Source: Prauserella rugosa
Lineage (GTDB): Bacteria; Actinomycetota; Actinomycetes; Mycobacteriales; Pseudonocardiaceae
DNA length: 64,000 nucleotides
Direction of reading: 5' to 3'
Assembly (NCBI RefSeq): GCF_000719975.1
Contig: NZ_JOIJ01000012.1
Coordinates: 82,082 to 146,081 of the forward strand
In this document: piece by piece, positions 63,688-64,000 of the stretch
Layout: each line of letters begins with the position of its first letter
Position numbering within the stretch: the first letter of the stretch is position 1
Made by a program: the position numbers and the translations under genes
The notes under the pieces: generated by a model
Told to the model about the DNA's origin: nothing
The model's database searches: none
Seen by the model: the letters and a program-made list of their open reading frames with translations, nothing else

Positions 63688-64000
63688 TCAGAACGGCGGG
63701 TCGTCGGGGAGCGGTTGTGTCGGCGCGAGCACGTGTCGGCGTCTGCCGGTGTAGGTGGAGCCGTGGGGTGTGGTGATGGACGAGGTGCCGTGACGCGGGT
63801 CGTAGCGGGTGATCCACCCGGGCGCGTTCTTCATTCGATGATGCCGTCGACACCGTGGTGCGGTGTTAGCGGCGGAGGTGGGCCCGTTGTCGGCGGCCCA
63901 CTCGCAGACCACCTTCCGCCACACACTGTCGGTATTGGTCATGATCTCCCGCGCCACCGCAGCCGGGATGGGACCGTAGCCGTCCAACTCACAGCCGCTG
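63688..64000 (-). CDS. C-terminal part of a DUF222/HNH-endonuclease protein (partial)
   Basis: The right window edge cuts the gene; about 104 codons remain. ELDGYGPIPAAVAREIM, NTAPRCRRHHRMKNAPGW and the TPHGSTYTGRRR end are the C-terminal pattern of the 13E12-repeat/DUF222 family, which carries an HNH nuclease motif (CRRHH). The frame remains open to base 64000, so any start inside the window is artefactual. These multicopy proteins are common in actinobacteria; their role is unclear. Convergent with soxR, 30 bp apart. Confidence 0.82.
   Translation of the reverse strand, partial: SGCELDGYGPIPAAVAREIMTNTDSVWRKVVCEWAADNGPTSAANTAPRCRRHHRMKNAPGWITRYDPRHGTSSITTPHGSTYTGRRRHVLAPTQPLPDDPPF

Overview
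The window is high-GC actinobacterial chromosome. The best fit is the order Pseudonocardiales (a Saccharomonospora-, Prauserella- or Amycolatopsis-like organism). The reasons are GTG/TTG starts, TANNNT -10 boxes with several apparent leaderless starts, a homodimeric AceE, a FasR-fabD-fabH-acpP-fabF operon, F420/deazaflavin-type enzymes, DUF3052 and DUF3145 proteins, an AhpE peroxiredoxin and an HspR (HAIR) box. The genus is inferred from gene content only.

Layout. 1-14948 is mostly core: LLM-class oxidoreductase, TetR with a paired operator, SDR, lipA, DedA, sirtuin, dnaE, PP2C phosphatase, a membrane-anchored zinc metallopeptidase, and a TetR-controlled two-gene ABC exporter. 14949-21458 is accessory: an AbiF/Abi_2 HEPN protein behind a strong RNA hairpin, an XRE-TPR regulator, a small CxxC protein, then a compact 3.9-kb integrated element. 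That element is bounded by 57-bp direct repeats copied from the 3' part of an intact tRNA-Val(TAC) gene. It has one tyrosine integrase, no visible replication or transfer gene, and only envelope-type or unknown cargo (a secreted HExxH protein, an LppA-like lipoprotein, a Pro/Thr-rich membrane protein, and small coupled ORFs).

21513-31381 is core again: ahpE, DUF3052, aceE, and the fatty-acid synthase II initiation/elongation operon behind its PucR-family activator. 31511-39799 holds DUF3145, a mucin-like single-pass membrane protein, a RraA-like/zinc-dehydrogenase pair, and an acyl desaturase with its ferredoxin-type reductase, divergent from a TetR gene with two matching 16-bp operators. 39891-43443 holds a copper module (copA, copZ-like, csoR) and an Hsp20 gene under a HAIR element, followed by a remarkable G27C17 tract. 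43580-54529 mixes regulators (MocR-type, ECF41-type sigma, AraC), an NDH-2-like flavoprotein with a duplicated Gly-rich insert, a ClpC-like ATPase, lpd and small flavin/deazaflavin enzymes.

54570-63102 holds a threonine-dehydratase-like enzyme and a candidate catabolic regulon: Gfo/Idh dehydrogenase, NitT/TauT-like ABC importer, LacI repressor, DUF993 aldolase-like protein and a TIM-barrel isomerase. LacI-type operators of the TGAAAGCGCTTTCA class sit in both intergenic regions around lacI. 63190-64000 holds SoxR and the end of a DUF222/HNH protein.

Most interesting points: the tRNA-Val cargo element with its putative integrase arm sites; the AbiF-hairpin RNA pair beside it; the G27C17 tract; two intergenic 21-bp tandem arrays next to terminators; and the unassigned LacI-controlled pathway.
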